Part shown: in pieces, positions 38,493 to 51,615 of the stretch | Numbering within the stretch: the first letter of the stretch is position 1 | How the letters are laid out: each line of letters starts with the position of its first letter | Assembly (NCBI GenBank): GCA_012295275.1 | Contig: CM022674.1 | Location: 11,114,675-11,178,674, forward strand | Reading direction: 5' to 3' | Source: Chrysomallon squamiferum | Taxonomy: Eukaryota; Mollusca; Gastropoda; Neomphalida; Peltospiridae | Length of the DNA: 64,000 nt | Notes under the pieces: generated by a model | What the model was told of the DNA's origin: nothing | Database searches by the model: none | What the model saw: only the letters and a program-made list of their open reading frames with translations | Position numbers and translations under genes: made by a program

Positions 38493-38494
<2 letters not shown>

Positions 38495-38797
38495 GCATGT
38501 GTGTGTGTGTGTGCATGCATGCATGTGATCTATTTTAATAATAAAAAAGACACATTGGTTGGAATGGGAAAATACCAGTGGAAGGATTTGATACTTAGAT
38601 CCTCAGAACCACTAAACTATAATTTCTTTGAACCTTTTGAAGTCAACTGTATTATTTTCTTTACTTATTTACATATTGATACTTTTTCTGTTTTTTTCTA
38701 AAATTTATATCCAGAATACAAAATATAGCTAGTACAGTCAAGGACCACGCCCTTCAAATCAAAGCTAAGTAAGTGAAATAAAAAGTAAAATTCTTAC

Positions 38798-39454
38798 CAT
38801 TGCTTTGTGAGTTGATGTGACTAAACACTTTTCTGGAGAATTCTGAGTCTGAGGTTTAATCTCAACAAATTTCACTTCAACTGGCACATAACACATTTTA
38901 TTACATGTGCAGATGTTAATCAACTGTTTTTTTAACACCTCTTTATTTGACAAATGTGTCATAACTTCTTTAAACTTTTTATCATTATATCCATCATCTT
39001 TTGAAACTTTCACTTCATTCTGTGAGGGTTCCAAAAAAATATCATCATCCCCATCATCCAGATGATTATCATCATCAAGACTAGGTGTGCTGGATACAGA
39101 ACATGATGAAATTGTATCCAGTGTAAATCGATCGAATTCTTTTTCATTTGCATCATTAAATTCGACTTCTTTTATCAGGTCTGAGAAAAGTTTGGAGATG
39201 TCACCATCGATGCTGTCGTCTGTTGATGGTGAAAGACACATTGGTGACGTGCACATCGGTGGTGTTGATGACAATGGTGACATGGAGATGGCAGAGTCGG
39301 CATTTTCTGCGTCACGTGAACATGGCAGGTCAAAAAACGATTCAGGAGACAGAACCAAAGATTCAACATCCGGGCTCACTGCTTCTTCTGTCTCCTTCTT
39401 CTTCTTTTTGGAAAAACTCCGAGGAAACTTCTTTCTTTTCAACTTCATTTTCAT
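38798..39454 (-). CDS. PLEKHG5: PLEKHG5-like RhoGEF, alternative first exon (isoform B), 219 codons
   Basis: Seen: a 657-nt open frame beginning MKMKLKRKK (ATG at 39454; the second ATG at 39448 has the better context, AAAATGA) and ending at donor ATG|GTAAGA in phase 0. An in-frame TAA lies seven codons upstream with no acceptor between, so the exon is an initiator and not a cassette. The order is a basic N-terminus (residues 2-20), a Ser/Thr-Pro-rich part (about 25-80, several S-P sites), an acidic part (about 75-150, including HLDDGDDD), then a lysine-rich part with CTCNKMC (about 185-191) near the end. Non-repetitive codons show it is real coding sequence. It joins in phase 0 to the exon at 31271, exactly as exon 2 does. 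I recognise no domain; the region looks largely disordered. It could instead be the first exon of an unrelated overlapping transcript, but phase and position argue for a PLEKHG5 isoform. Confidence 0.72.
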
Positions 39455-40844
39455 AAAGTATTTGTTTGATATTTAAACTTCAAAATTTTAAATTAAAAGA
39501 TTCCTTTTATTATCTACTTTTTAATTTTTTAAATTAATAAATTATATAATATTAAATGCTATTAAATTAATATGAAAATTTTTTGTTAGTAAATTTCTTT
39601 ATAGTATGAGGTAATAATTGTTACCTTTGCTACAGGTATTTCCAGTTTAAATATTTGTAAAATTAGAATGAATCAAATCTGAAATATAATGAAAAATATT
39701 GCTTGTTTTCATTTTATTTATTTATTTGTTTATGTATTTATGTATGTATGTACGTATTTATTAAACCTTTGTATTTGTTTATTAATCTTTGAACTATTTA
39801 CTAAATTACCATATCAAATACACTATGTATCTATCATCTGCCTGTGACTTATATTCTGTTACCAAATGATTATTATTTGAAATGGTTCAACGAGCAACCT
39901 GTATGATATTTCAGACACTAATGTATGAAAACTGGGTAAGTGGAATATAATATTATAACAAACAATTGGTTTATCTGAATAATCTCTGATACAGAATATA
40001 ATATTGCTGTTATGGCCTAAGATTTTTATACACACGTAAATCTAAGAATTAAAAAGTATTTTTAAATATAGTTTTAAATATAAAACAACAGCAGTTTAAA
40101 AAAAGAAAAAGATTAATGATTCTGCAGCAGATAATTAGCACAGTGTAAAAACTCCATTAGTTGCAACTGGTTGCATCAAACAATTAATTAGTGTGAAAAT
40201 GCCTTTAGTTGTTTCTGCTTCTTCATCAGTTTAATAAAATCATTAAAACTTTGATGATTTCATAAATTTCCCAACTTGTTGAAATTCCAAATCCCAACAC
40301 ATTTGGAACTGTGTGTATCTGTCAACACACTGGTAACTACATTGTCAAAATAGAAAAATTCCTTCAAGGTTTGTTTTTTATATTTGAATGATCTGCTGTC
40401 TTCAAAACATACCTGTCTGCACTAATTAATCACAGGTAGATGACAGGTGAATTATCTCCCAGGTTGTACTGTTCTCAAGTTCATAGATATTCAGAAATGT
40501 TTCCATAAATCAAAGACAGATATCAGACATCAAAACAAGTTTACTAACAAGATCCTTCCAGTATAATTTTGCTCTTGTTTCAAGGCCAACTTCTGTTTGG
40601 TTTTAATTTAAAAAAGAAATGTAACAAAAATTAAAATACTATACTGAAGTCCTTATTAATACAATGATCCTTTGAAAGGTGAGCACAATATCTAGTAAAA
40701 TAAAGAGAAACAAATCTGACCCTCTAAAAGTCAGACTGTTCAGGCTTTTTGTTGACTGAATTTTTAATAATAATAAATTCAAATGCAGATATCCATGAGG
40801 ACATGTAACATGAATTTTCAAATAAACAAATACTGTTATTTACC

Positions 40845-40905
40845 CATGTCCACTATTAAGAGGTGCTGTATTGCAAAGATGTTGACTTCAAATCCAGCCT
40901 TTAGA
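40845..40905 (+). mobile_element. Possible tRNA-derived SINE remnant
   Basis: CCACTATTAAGAGGTGCTGT followed about 20 bases later by GACTTCAAATCC, at tRNA-like spacing; degraded. Confidence 0.35.
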
Positions 40906-41799
40906 ACCTATCTCTCAGATTGAAGAGCACATAGAGTTTTTTGTTAGGCTTATTGTAATGAAATATAGGACACTGTTGATGCATGTACTTGAACTGTCTT
41001 CAGTTCATTTGTTTTCTTTCAAAGTATTTGTAAAAAGATTCTCTTGTTACAGAGTCTGTAATCCAAATGTGCCTTTCTGCTTAGAATAAATCCACTTTTC
41101 TTTTATAAAAAATTTCAAAACTTTTCAGCTGTGAAGATAAACAGTATTGCTATCATGTGTCTTCCTATAAACTGTGGCCTTCAAAAATGAAATAAAAACT
41201 TTTTTTTCTAGAAACTGTTTTTCAAAATATCTGTGATGCTCTCACTTTAAAACATTTCCAGAATTAACAAAAATATGTGTATTTAAATAACAAAACCTAC
41301 CATCACACATACTTCTAAAAATATGTCCTTCAGAAGAAAACACAAAACTTTGTTCCTTTAGACACTGCTCACAGGATGATTGATGTATGCCACTCAAATT
41401 CACATCCATTCATGAATTCTTGAATTAAACATAGGTAAACATCCTGTAGTGCAAATTCTTGTTCAAACCACACTCTAAAAAAATTGTGAATTCCTGTAGA
41501 AAAATTCCTGATCAAATTCAAACAATCTATAACACTTCAAAAAAAATTTCAGTTTTGTCAACAAGAAAAAGAGGTAAAAACCCAGAATATCAAGTTTTTC
41601 TTTGAACCATATCACCCAGAACTAAAACAAATTGTCAATTCCTGTAGAAACATTTCTGATCTAATTCCAGTCACAGTATAAAGAGCAAAAAAAAAAAAAG
41701 AAGAAAATTCAAGTTTCTCATCAATAAAACAATTCAATCACAAACTGCATCTCTGAGAACTGAAACAAATCGTGCATTTCTGTAGAGAAATCTCTGACG

Positions 41800-42070
41800 T
41801 TTCCTAATCAAGTTCACGCCTGCTTATCAAGATGTCTACAACGCTGTCAACAGTCGCCTTCTACTTCAGTGTGTTACCTCTTGACACAGTCCACTACAAC
41901 CACCACCCGACCCAGAACTGACAAACTCTCCACTGAGCAGATCCGCGGGCTTACAAAAACAAGGTCTGTATCCTACGTGTTACAGCAGTGATTGATAAAA
42001 ATCAGGGTAAAACAGGTTTCACTGCACAGAGACAGACCCCTGTCACATGTACCCTAGATACGAAGCGATG
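41800..42070 (-). promoter_or_regulatory. Candidate promoter / 5' UTR region for isoform B
   Basis: A stretch of higher GC with several CpGs (including CCGCGG) in an otherwise AT-rich intron, about 2.4-2.6 kb upstream of the isoform B start on the minus strand. It contains a possible donor (CAAGAG|GTAACA, minus, near 41877). No core promoter element can be asserted. Confidence 0.25.
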
Positions 42071-42659
42071 GTTTTATACTAACAACTACTGGAAAGGGAT
42101 CAAAGAGGATTGTCAAAAAAAAAAAAAAAAAGAAAAAAAAGGAATGAATGAAAGAGTATCAAGAAAATACAAAAAAGAATAAAAATAAAAAAACAACATA
42201 TTAGGAAGACGATTTCAGTGAAGCCATTTTGTGACAACAGGACAATGTTTTTCCAGTGAACCAGCTTGACTGGAAAGAGTGAATGTTAGAAGATTTTCCA
42301 TGTGATTATTGTTGGCTAACAAACACCCAAGGGTTTGTGGGTATCTCACAATGTGACTTGTGTGTAGTTTATTGTTAATACATACCATTAAACTGCTGCT
42401 GTGTACAACTATGAAAGTAATGCACAGTGAAGCAAAAGATATGTGTAATTTTTCACACTCTGTTGTACATAATGTAAATATGTACTGACAGCTTGTAAAA
42501 TATCACCTTGAAATATTTTATTGTTTTCTCTTGAAATATTTCTAAAGGTAAACATTTATTAATGTACACTGAAACAAGTTATTTCATTTCATACTTTAGT
42601 ATACAGAAAAATATACCTACAAGCATATCGATAGAGATAAACAGACAAATACATACATC

Positions 42660-42660
<1 letters not shown>

Positions 42661-42704
<44 letters not shown>

Positions 42705-42828
42705 ACACACACACACAGACATACACACATACATAGATACATAACATTATACACACACATGCATGAACTCACATATACATATATAAAATAACTATTATAC
42801 AAATCTATAATAATCACACATGTAAACA

Positions 42829-42860
<32 letters not shown>
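42661..42860 (+). repeat. Two (CA)n tracts with a CA-rich bridge
   Basis: CA repeats at 42661-42720 and 42833-42860. Confidence 0.96.
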
Positions 42861-42864
<4 letters not shown>

Positions 42865-43330
42865 ATTTAAATAAAATAAAAATAAATACAAATTCAAAAA
42901 TAAGAATTCTTCAACATCCACCAGCTGTCTTAGTAACTGACAGAAAATGATGACAAATGATCAGTCTTTGTGTGTCATTTGCACCTGCTTCGTGTTAAGC
43001 TTTTCAGTAAAATGTCATGTTCCACACATTTACCTTGACAGTGTGCTACCTTTAATTATTTATATATACACGCACAGGTATCATGAATTCTGATGTCATG
43101 TTTTACTCGTTTACCTTGATAAAGTGCTACCTTTAACTCTTTTTTGACCTGAAAACAAAGGTATGAAGAAATTTTGATGTCATGTTCTATGTATTTAACT
43201 TTTTAAAGTGTTACCTTTGATCACACAGGTGTCATACAAGAAGGACTAATTCTTTGGAGCATCACACTTTAAGCAATCACAGTAGTTAAATGTAATCTCT
43301 GTATATCTACACACAGAGAGGCATGCATGC

Positions 43331-43332
43331 AT

Positions 43333-43368
<36 letters not shown>

Positions 43369-43370
43369 CA

Positions 43371-43450
<80 letters not shown>
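43331..43450 (+). repeat. (CA)n tract
   Basis: About 55 CA units with AA interruptions. Confidence 0.98.
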
Positions 43451-43579
43451 TACACTCACATTTGTCAGTTTATGCATCTGCATCCATCTCTATTTTAATG
43501 TTTATATTTACATATTACATATTGACATTATATTTACTATAGATATTACTACTATTATAATTATCATCTTATCACTGAG

Positions 43580-43594
43580 ATTACTACTACCACC

Positions 43595-43637
<43 letters not shown>

Positions 43638-43710
43638 TTACAATTGTGTCTGAAACTGCCATTACTACTGCTACTTCTACTACTATTGTAGTTGTTACTA
43701 TAATTACTAC

Positions 43711-43741
<31 letters not shown>

Positions 43742-43745
43742 TTAT
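43580..43745 (+). repeat. CTA/ACC/ATT trinucleotide tract
   Basis: CTA and CCA units grade into ATT units, with a more complex 50-bp interruption. Confidence 0.93.
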
Positions 43746-44086
43746 TTTTATTATTAAGTAGTAAACAAGTACATAAAATGATTTGGTACATGTGATCAAT
43801 AAGAAAATAACCTTTATATATGTGTTATGTATCTAAATGTTTGAAGAGAAAAGAAGAGAAAAGAGTTTACAAAATGAAGAAGCCTCTGTCTGAACTGTTG
43901 ATTACTTTTTTTATGTGTTTGTGTATTTGTAGTCTTCACAAAACATTTCACAACCTGCTTAGCCTGTTCCACTTCACTGATTTCACACACAGAGCAGAGA
44001 CGAAAATAATGAAAAATTCACTGAGGCGAAGATGATAAAGATGAGTTTTTAAAGTGACAGTGTTCAAATACATACATGGATATGCA

Positions 44087-44092
<6 letters not shown>

Positions 44093-44126
<34 letters not shown>
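44093..44126 (+). repeat. (GT)n tract
   Basis: 17 perfect GT units, followed by about 200 bp of CA-rich sequence. Confidence 0.96.
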
Positions 44127-44127
<1 letters not shown>

Positions 44128-45060
44128 ACATATTCTCATTCTAATATTAACACAAGCACATGTCTACACACAGATACTCACACACATACACATTCCTTCA
44201 AACACAAAGACACATACATTCACACACATAAACACACACACACACAAAATACACACTAATACAAACACACATAATAAGCACACACGCAAACACACACTCT
44301 CTCTAATGTAGACACACATAATACACACACACACGTTTTAACACAGACACACACACTCTAGTAGAGAGACACAGACACTCATGGACACAATACTGGACTT
44401 TCTTCAAGTTTTTATCAGGAAATCTGGTGAAATACTGCGAAACAATTTTAAAAATCAGTCAGCCAAAGAAAATAGGTCTCTGGCATAGTTTGATTTTTAA
44501 AATGTAAAGTCAGCTTGTCAAGAATGACTTGAATCGGAAACCACTTATAAATTATATAACAAAAATCTACACAGATTTCTGAGCACATAATTACACTACA
44601 TTCTAAAGGGGATAGAAAAATTGGATCTATTTGTGTCATGTGAGGTCAGATATTTTTTCTTTTTCTTTTTTCTTTCCTTTCATTTCTTTTTTCATTCATT
44701 TCATATTTTAACTATAATGGAAAGGTAACTAAGTATTTTCCTATCAGTTATCTGACAAGTCCTATTTTCATTCAGTCATGTTTAAGCAGATTTGATATGG
44801 AAGCTCCACCTCTTGGCATTCATTGAGTAAAAGATATTTTTCTTTCTTCTTACACATTTCATACATTCCTTAATTTATTTATTTAATAAATAAACATTTT
44901 AAATTTTTAAATAAACATTGCTAAGATGTGTGTATTGACATTTTGTGTAGCTCTCTCTCTTTCAACTGAGTAGGGGGAGGTATATCTGTATGTACAGACA
45001 AACATATATATACAATACAAACAGAATACATACAGAGACATATAATTTTATATCTAAGTA

Positions 45061-45062
<2 letters not shown>

Positions 45063-45099
<37 letters not shown>
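45063..45099 (+). repeat. (GT)n tract
   Basis: 18 perfect GT units. Confidence 0.96.
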
Positions 45100-45101
<2 letters not shown>

Positions 45102-45634
45102 CTAACTGTGTTTTGTATTTTTGTTGTTTACATGTATATAGTATTAATGATATGTATTTTATTTTATTTTTGTTTTGTTTTTTAAATATAAATCCATTAC
45201 TAGCAGTCACTAATTTAAAGATTTACTTCAAGTACGCCAGTTCTCATGTTTCTAACAACTGTATTACACACACCACTGCTTCACAACAACAAACACAAAG
45301 ATTAAAATCTTCACTAAAATTCACAACCTCAGCTTTTTCTAAACAAGCTGGAGACAGGAAAGAAGCCATTTTGTAATCAGTTTCAGTGATCAGAACACAG
45401 TACATTGTGTTAACATTGTGTTACATTGTGTTTATCTCTTTCAGTAAGGTGTAGTTACAACAACTATGTATGACAATGTAGAGCTGTTGAAACAATGTTT
45501 CACTGTGTAAAAACTACAGTAAGCACATTGTTCCACTAACAGTGCATTAGTCAAGCAAAGACTGATAGCGAGACAAGGGAAATTATGAATAATCAGAGAC
45601 AGGGATGGTTTCTTTTGATCCCTTTAGATAACTT

Positions 45635-45838
45635 TTGTCATTGATGAACAAATTAAGGAAGGAAATGTTTTATCCGTCAGTCCACTCATCATGTTTTACT
45701 CAGAGTAACGGGATGTCAGGAACAGTTATGATTAAGGATGACTCCAGTAACAAGAGAAGAAACAGCTTTTATGACTTCAAAGGTTACTCTTTCGGGTTAG
45801 CAGAAAGTGATATTTTACAAACACCTACCCATAGATGA
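45635..45838 (+). other. Unassigned open frame, plus strand
   Basis: A non-repetitive 60-odd codon frame with phrases such as GMSGTVMIKDDSSNKRRNSF and YDFKGYSFGLAESD, ending in a stop. An acceptor-like CCCTTTAG lies just upstream. No family is recognised. It may be a 3' exon, a decayed gene or chance. Confidence 0.2.
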
Positions 45839-46781
45839 ACAAACCATGGCTTTGTTAAATCAGTAATGGAGCAGAGGTTGAAACAAACAAAATAATCAAA
45901 ATAAATAAGTAAATAAATAAAAAAGTTAATAAAAAAGCTCAACCCATGACCTGATACTCCACCACAAAGCTAAATCCTGCTATGTATGAGAAAATGTGCA
46001 TTCAATCTGACTCTGAAATGTTTATTTTTCTTTTCATATTTTGCAGGATCAATCTTTCTCAGTATTTGTATAACTGATTTATCAAAGGCTGTGGTATCTG
46101 CTAACATTAAATCAGTGTACTCCATTCTAGACATACAGAGATAAACATTTTGTGATATATATTATTCCTTTGTCTTTTTCTTTTTTCTTTTTTCTTTGGT
46201 TTTTATATATAATTAAGAAAACAACTATTGGCTGTTAGGTCAAAAATAAATATATATATTTTTTTTTATATAGTGAACTGATTTAGAAACAAAAAAGAAA
46301 AAAAAAACAGTCAGCTGTCAACCTGTACTGGAAATATCATCATAATCATTACCAATGTTATAAAAACCACTGACTGACAACAAGTATTAATTTTTTTTTA
46401 TTGTACATTTTGTCTTAAAATTAGGTCATATGTAAAACAAACAGACAGATACGTAGAAAATGTGACAGTATAGATTCAGCATGTAATACAATTCTGAAGT
46501 AGGTTCTGAAGAAAAAAAAAATAAATACAGTTACCTTCTTAGCCACTGTTACTCCCAGCTCAAAACATGTTCTGATTTTAGTCAGAACAAGTTAATAGTT
46601 TGGACATTCCATGTAAAAACAAATACCTGTATAGTCAAGTGTATACCTGAGTAGGGAGGTTAATGATTTTAACCCTTTAACTGATAACAATTTCTACAAT
46701 TGATGTCTGTGGTCATTTGTGACAGAGAAAGAAAAATTCATGTGAGAAAATTATTAGAGAAATACAGGAGGTTGTCAAGTG

Positions 46782-46881
<100 letters not shown>

Positions 46882-48489
46882 TCAAACAACATGTCAGTGA
46901 CAAATTAAACATGAAAGTGAAAAGAAAAGAAACAGATTAAAAAAACCCATTAAAACCCCCCACTTTTATTTGAAATACTATGTATTCATCAAATTGAATG
47001 TTCAAATTATTTGCCCCCGTAGCAGCAAAAGATATTTTTATTATACACTTTCCCAATGACATGAAAACACCTACCTTACCAATGGCTTCAACAACATGAA
47101 TCCTTTAAAGAAGAAAGGATTGAACTGGGAAGAAATCTTAATCAATTATTTTATTATATAGACTCTGAGACCATTAATATAACATCAGAAAGCAGGGAGG
47201 TAATAACATCATACCAAACACAAGGGTGATAACCTTGTCAGGGGAGGTAATTAAAATGTACACATGACCTTTAAAACACACAAAGTATTATGCAAAGTTT
47301 TGAGTTAATTGTTACAGAATGAAATAATATGAGAAAGCGGAGAATTTTTACAACAGTTCAGGGTAACAATGCAAACTTTCACTGTACGTGAGACTGTTTC
47401 TGGTAACATGTTATAACATTGAGATTATAACAGGTCATTATCTGTGGATTTATAACTTTGTAGAACAATGTGAATTAATTAAACAGTTCATCAGATTTAT
47501 AACATTGTAAAACCTTGTAAACTTTCCATGTGTAATAATATATTGTTGTAACATTGTTCTGTTTATATGTTCACATTAAACAACTGATCCTGTGATTTTG
47601 TCATATTTAATATGTTAATATACATAATATTACATAATATACATAATATAGCAGCCCAGGGTTTCTCCTCTCATTATAATAAATGCATGTTTGAGTCCAC
47701 ATACAGTTCTAAGTCATATATATATATATATATATATACAAGGTGCTTCTGTATGTGCATTATGCCTGTGCTTATGCATGTATGTGTGTTTGAAAGTGTG
47801 TGAATGCATGTATATATATTTTTGTGTTATTAACCATCAGTAAGATGTCTAATAGGTACAAACTAAATATATATTGAGTCTATTATTGAATAAATACTTC
47901 TTATCTCTGAAACAATCATCTGCCCATTCTACATGAAGGACCTACCAGAGAATTCAGTGAATTTATTTATTTTTTTACTATCCCCCATGCCATTCCTCTA
48001 ATCTCTAAGCTAAAGCCCCCCACTCCAACCTATCCTGGGTGGCACAGGGCAAATCTTCTGTCTTGTTAACAACTGTGTTACCTGTCTCACCTGGGTAGAC
48101 ACACCTGGCTTCAGGTAATTTTCTTATCAGAGAAAATATCAAGGTAAGCTCATCAAAGTGCAGTATTGTTGTCAAGCAGATAAAGAAAAAAGCTGTCCCT
48201 TTCAGGAGTTGTTGTTGTCCACGCTGATGTTGATGGATCAAAGATAACGTGGTTGATGTGTTTTTTAGTGTTGGTGAGAGTTTGTGTAGTGTGTCTGTGT
48301 GAGTGGAGGTGTTGTTGTTTTCTGCATTTCTCTGTTATTGAATATACTTGTATGTGTTTGTGTATATGTATATATGTGAGTTGTATGAGTGTGAGTTGTA
48401 TGTGTGTGAGTATGTGTGTGTATGTATCTGCGTGTACATTATGTGTATATGTGTTTGTATTTGTATATGTGTTTGCCTGTGTATGTTTT

Positions 48490-48499
48490 GTATATTCTC

Positions 48500-48549
<50 letters not shown>

Positions 48550-48558
48550 TGTGTGTGT
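48490..48558 (+). repeat. Compound (CT)n(GT)n microsatellite
   Basis: A CT block switches to a GT block. Confidence 0.96.
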
Positions 48559-48708
48559 AAAGTGTGTGTTTGAGTATGAAATGTAGAAAGAAAGAAACAA
48601 GAAATCAGTCAAGAAGGATAGAAGTAACATTTTTGTACATGTTCATGTATATGTACGTCCTTACATCTAAGTGTATGTCTAAAAGATGCTGAGAAGTACA
48701 TTAAAGCC

Positions 48709-48798
48709 AAATAACACACATACTTCTTTCCATCTCCACCAAATAACACACATACTTCTTTCCATCTCCACCAAATAACACACATACTTTTTTCCATC
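48709..48798 (+). repeat. 32-bp tandem repeat, about three copies
   Basis: Unit AAATAACACACATACTTCTT followed by TCCATCTCCACC; near-identical copies. Confidence 0.92.
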
Positions 48799-51391
48799 TC
48801 CAGTGACCTGTTCATTCAGCAGAAATAAAATATTAAACAAATATGTACAAATCCTGACCAGCAGATATCTCCTGTTATTAACCTCTCTGTATTACATAAA
48901 GACATTTCAGTGAAATGACTGATATTTACACTCTTCTCAGTTCTGTACATTCCAGTACACTGATATGTGAAATTCTTTCTTAACAATGGGGCAGAGACAG
49001 AGAGAGAAATAAATATTTCAAATAGAAATTATTAAATACATATTTGAAAATATAGCGTAATGATGGCATTTATGGTAAATGCAATTCATACTGAAATGAA
49101 TAATATTACAGCCTGTTCAAATTATTTGTATAACTAAATGGATTACTAAAGGAATGAATGAATATTTGACCCTATTTTCTTCTTATTTAATGCTATGTTT
49201 TATTTATTTGCTTATTTACTTATTTATTATTATTCTACATACTGTGATATCTTATGTTATTGATATTATTGTTATTGTTGATCGTTATTTTTATTATTAA
49301 ACTTTGGAAGGAAATCATTCTCACATTCATAGACTGATCTTATCAACTAAAAGCATCTTTTACACAACCAGTTTTTAAACATTTAAAGACCTTGCCTCAG
49401 TTAAGAGGCTCTGGTCAGAATGTGAAATAACTATAGACACAATGAACTGATTCTAACTGGTTGAACTGTTATTTGTAAACTTGTAAATGTCAAATGAATG
49501 GGCAATAACCAAAAGAGTACCATCAGAAGATTTGATCCTGAAACACACTGCCCACCAGAAAATACATCTCTCTCATCTTTATGTAATAAAAAAAATAACC
49601 TGTTTCAGCCATGACATGACATTCCATTTAGACAGGCAATCATATAGTAATAGTTAAAATGGAAACTCAAGCATAAAAAAAAAAATTATTAGCTAATAAA
49701 TTTCAGTCTATAACTCAACTTACTTTCTAAAACCATTCATTAAAGATATTCATATCCACAAAAACTTTAGTTTTATTTGTTCTTTATTCCTTTTGTTAAA
49801 TAAACAAATTTTTAAATTTATTTTTCTTCCTAACACACATTATGTATCTAATATCCTAACAAAACAATAGTATCTAATTCAGCAAATTGTCCCAAAAGAC
49901 TGAGCCTTTTTTTTATTTTGTACGATTAATGTACTGATAATTTGTATTCAGACTTGTTCACCTTTTTGTAGACAATAAAAGATCAAATGTCATATTTTTA
50001 TAACCTGTTTCCTTCTTATCTTCCTTTTAACTACTAGGTTAAAAACTGAACAAGTCAAGTGGAAATACAGGTGAGACAACAACAATAAACAAGTGAACAA
50101 GGTGTGTTTGTCCTTTTTTCTTTCTTACTTTACTTTTTCTTTTCTATATATATATCCTTTCTGAGTTCCTTCTCTTTGCTTTCTTTCTCTGTTTCTTTTC
50201 TTTTTCCTTTCTTTTGTTTTTTTGTGTATTCTTTCTCTCTTCTTCATGCATTCTTTTTGTTTCTCTTCTTTCTTTTTCATGTCCTTTCTTTCTTTCACTC
50301 TACTTTTTCTTTCTGTCTTTGCATAGCTAGCTATATAATTATATGTATACACACTGACAGATATTTGGAGATAGATGCTGAAAATTGATAGGTATATACA
50401 ATATACTGATGGACATACATATAAAAGTTTGTGTATACTGGATATATGAATTGGTGTATGTTAGTGACAAAAAGTCAGAAAATAACAGCAAAGTAGAGAT
50501 GGATAGAAAGCTTAAGAAATAGAAGAGAAATGGGAAAGAAAGACAGAAATAATGAGGGTGGATGGAAAGAGTGAGAGAGAGAGAGACAATGAGACAGACA
50601 GTGATAAAAGGATTGATGACAAAAAAGACAGATTTACAAGAAAGTGATATATAGAGGTGTGTTTTTATTTAGATGCTTAATTGTGTGTCTGTGTGTGTGT
50701 GTGTTTATGTATGAATGTCAGTTAATGTATGCATGTATGTACACTTGTATAAATAAAGCACTTATTGTTTTGCTCCACCTAAAGTATTATGTTTTTACCT
50801 CAGTGAGATACAACTGATTAAAAACATCTACTTGAACAAGTTAACACCCTTGTGAGAATTACTAACCAACACAGGTAAACACAGGTAAACACAGGTGAAC
50901 ACAGGACTGGGTCAGAAGGTTAAATATATACAATACACACCACTGTTCATAACTATCACATGGTAGAGGTTTTTGTTTCATATCAAATGTCAAAGTAACG
51001 AAAACCAAACTTTATTTTCTGTATCTATAAAAAAAATTCTAAAGGTCATTTTGTCATTGTTTTGAAATATCTGTTTTCTGTTTATTATTATTATTATTTT
51101 GCTCTTGTTCTAGTCACCATTATCCAAATTTCATTGTACTTAAAGAGTATTGGAAATATTTGTTTATTTGTTCTTTTCAACAACTACTTTTATTCATGTT
51201 TAAAATTATTAAATTTTTCTCAAATATAAATATTATCTACATTGTGACTGAATATCATGACTATCATTATTATTAATTATGAAAAACAAACAATTAATAT
51301 TTATTTAATAAAACAAATTATGTTTACAAAATAGACTAACCAGACTGAACTGTCTTCCACTTGGAGACATTTATCCAGAAGACTGAGTCTT

Positions 51392-51433
<42 letters not shown>

Positions 51434-51540
51434 TTATATATATAAAACATAACTTTTTACTTGAAACATGCATGGAGTTCATACATGTCTGTCTGTCCAT
51501 GAGTAGTAAAAGAAAATAAACACACATATCTACAGTTAGC

Positions 51541-51615
51541 TACAGAAGCAAGAGTTGAACTCACAACCTATCAGTTTAAAGACCGACTGCTTAACTGCTG
51601 GGTCACTTTAATGCA
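51541..51615 (-). mobile_element. tRNA-derived SINE head fragment
   Basis: The minus strand reads GACCCAGCAGTTAAGCAGTC, then a hairpin-like GTCTTTAAACTGATA, then GGTTGTGAGTTCAACTC. These match the A box (D arm), anticodon arm and B box (T arm) of a tRNA at normal spacing. No CCA-end stem closes cleanly, so it is a SINE fragment and not a tRNA gene. Confidence 0.65.

Noticed and set aside
39087-39476. Plus-strand frame opposite the isoform B exon
   Set aside because: An antisense shadow of the minus-strand coding exon; no splice or start support.
46535-46571. 37-nt minus-strand exon-like segment (CFELGVTVAKK)
   Set aside because: It enters in phase 2, while exon 2 leaves in phase 0. The pyrimidine tract is poor.
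48005-48241. Minus-strand 78-codon frame with a GC-richer end
   Set aside because: No ATG start, no phase-compatible splice pair, and no similarity to the Cys-rich module sought in this interval.
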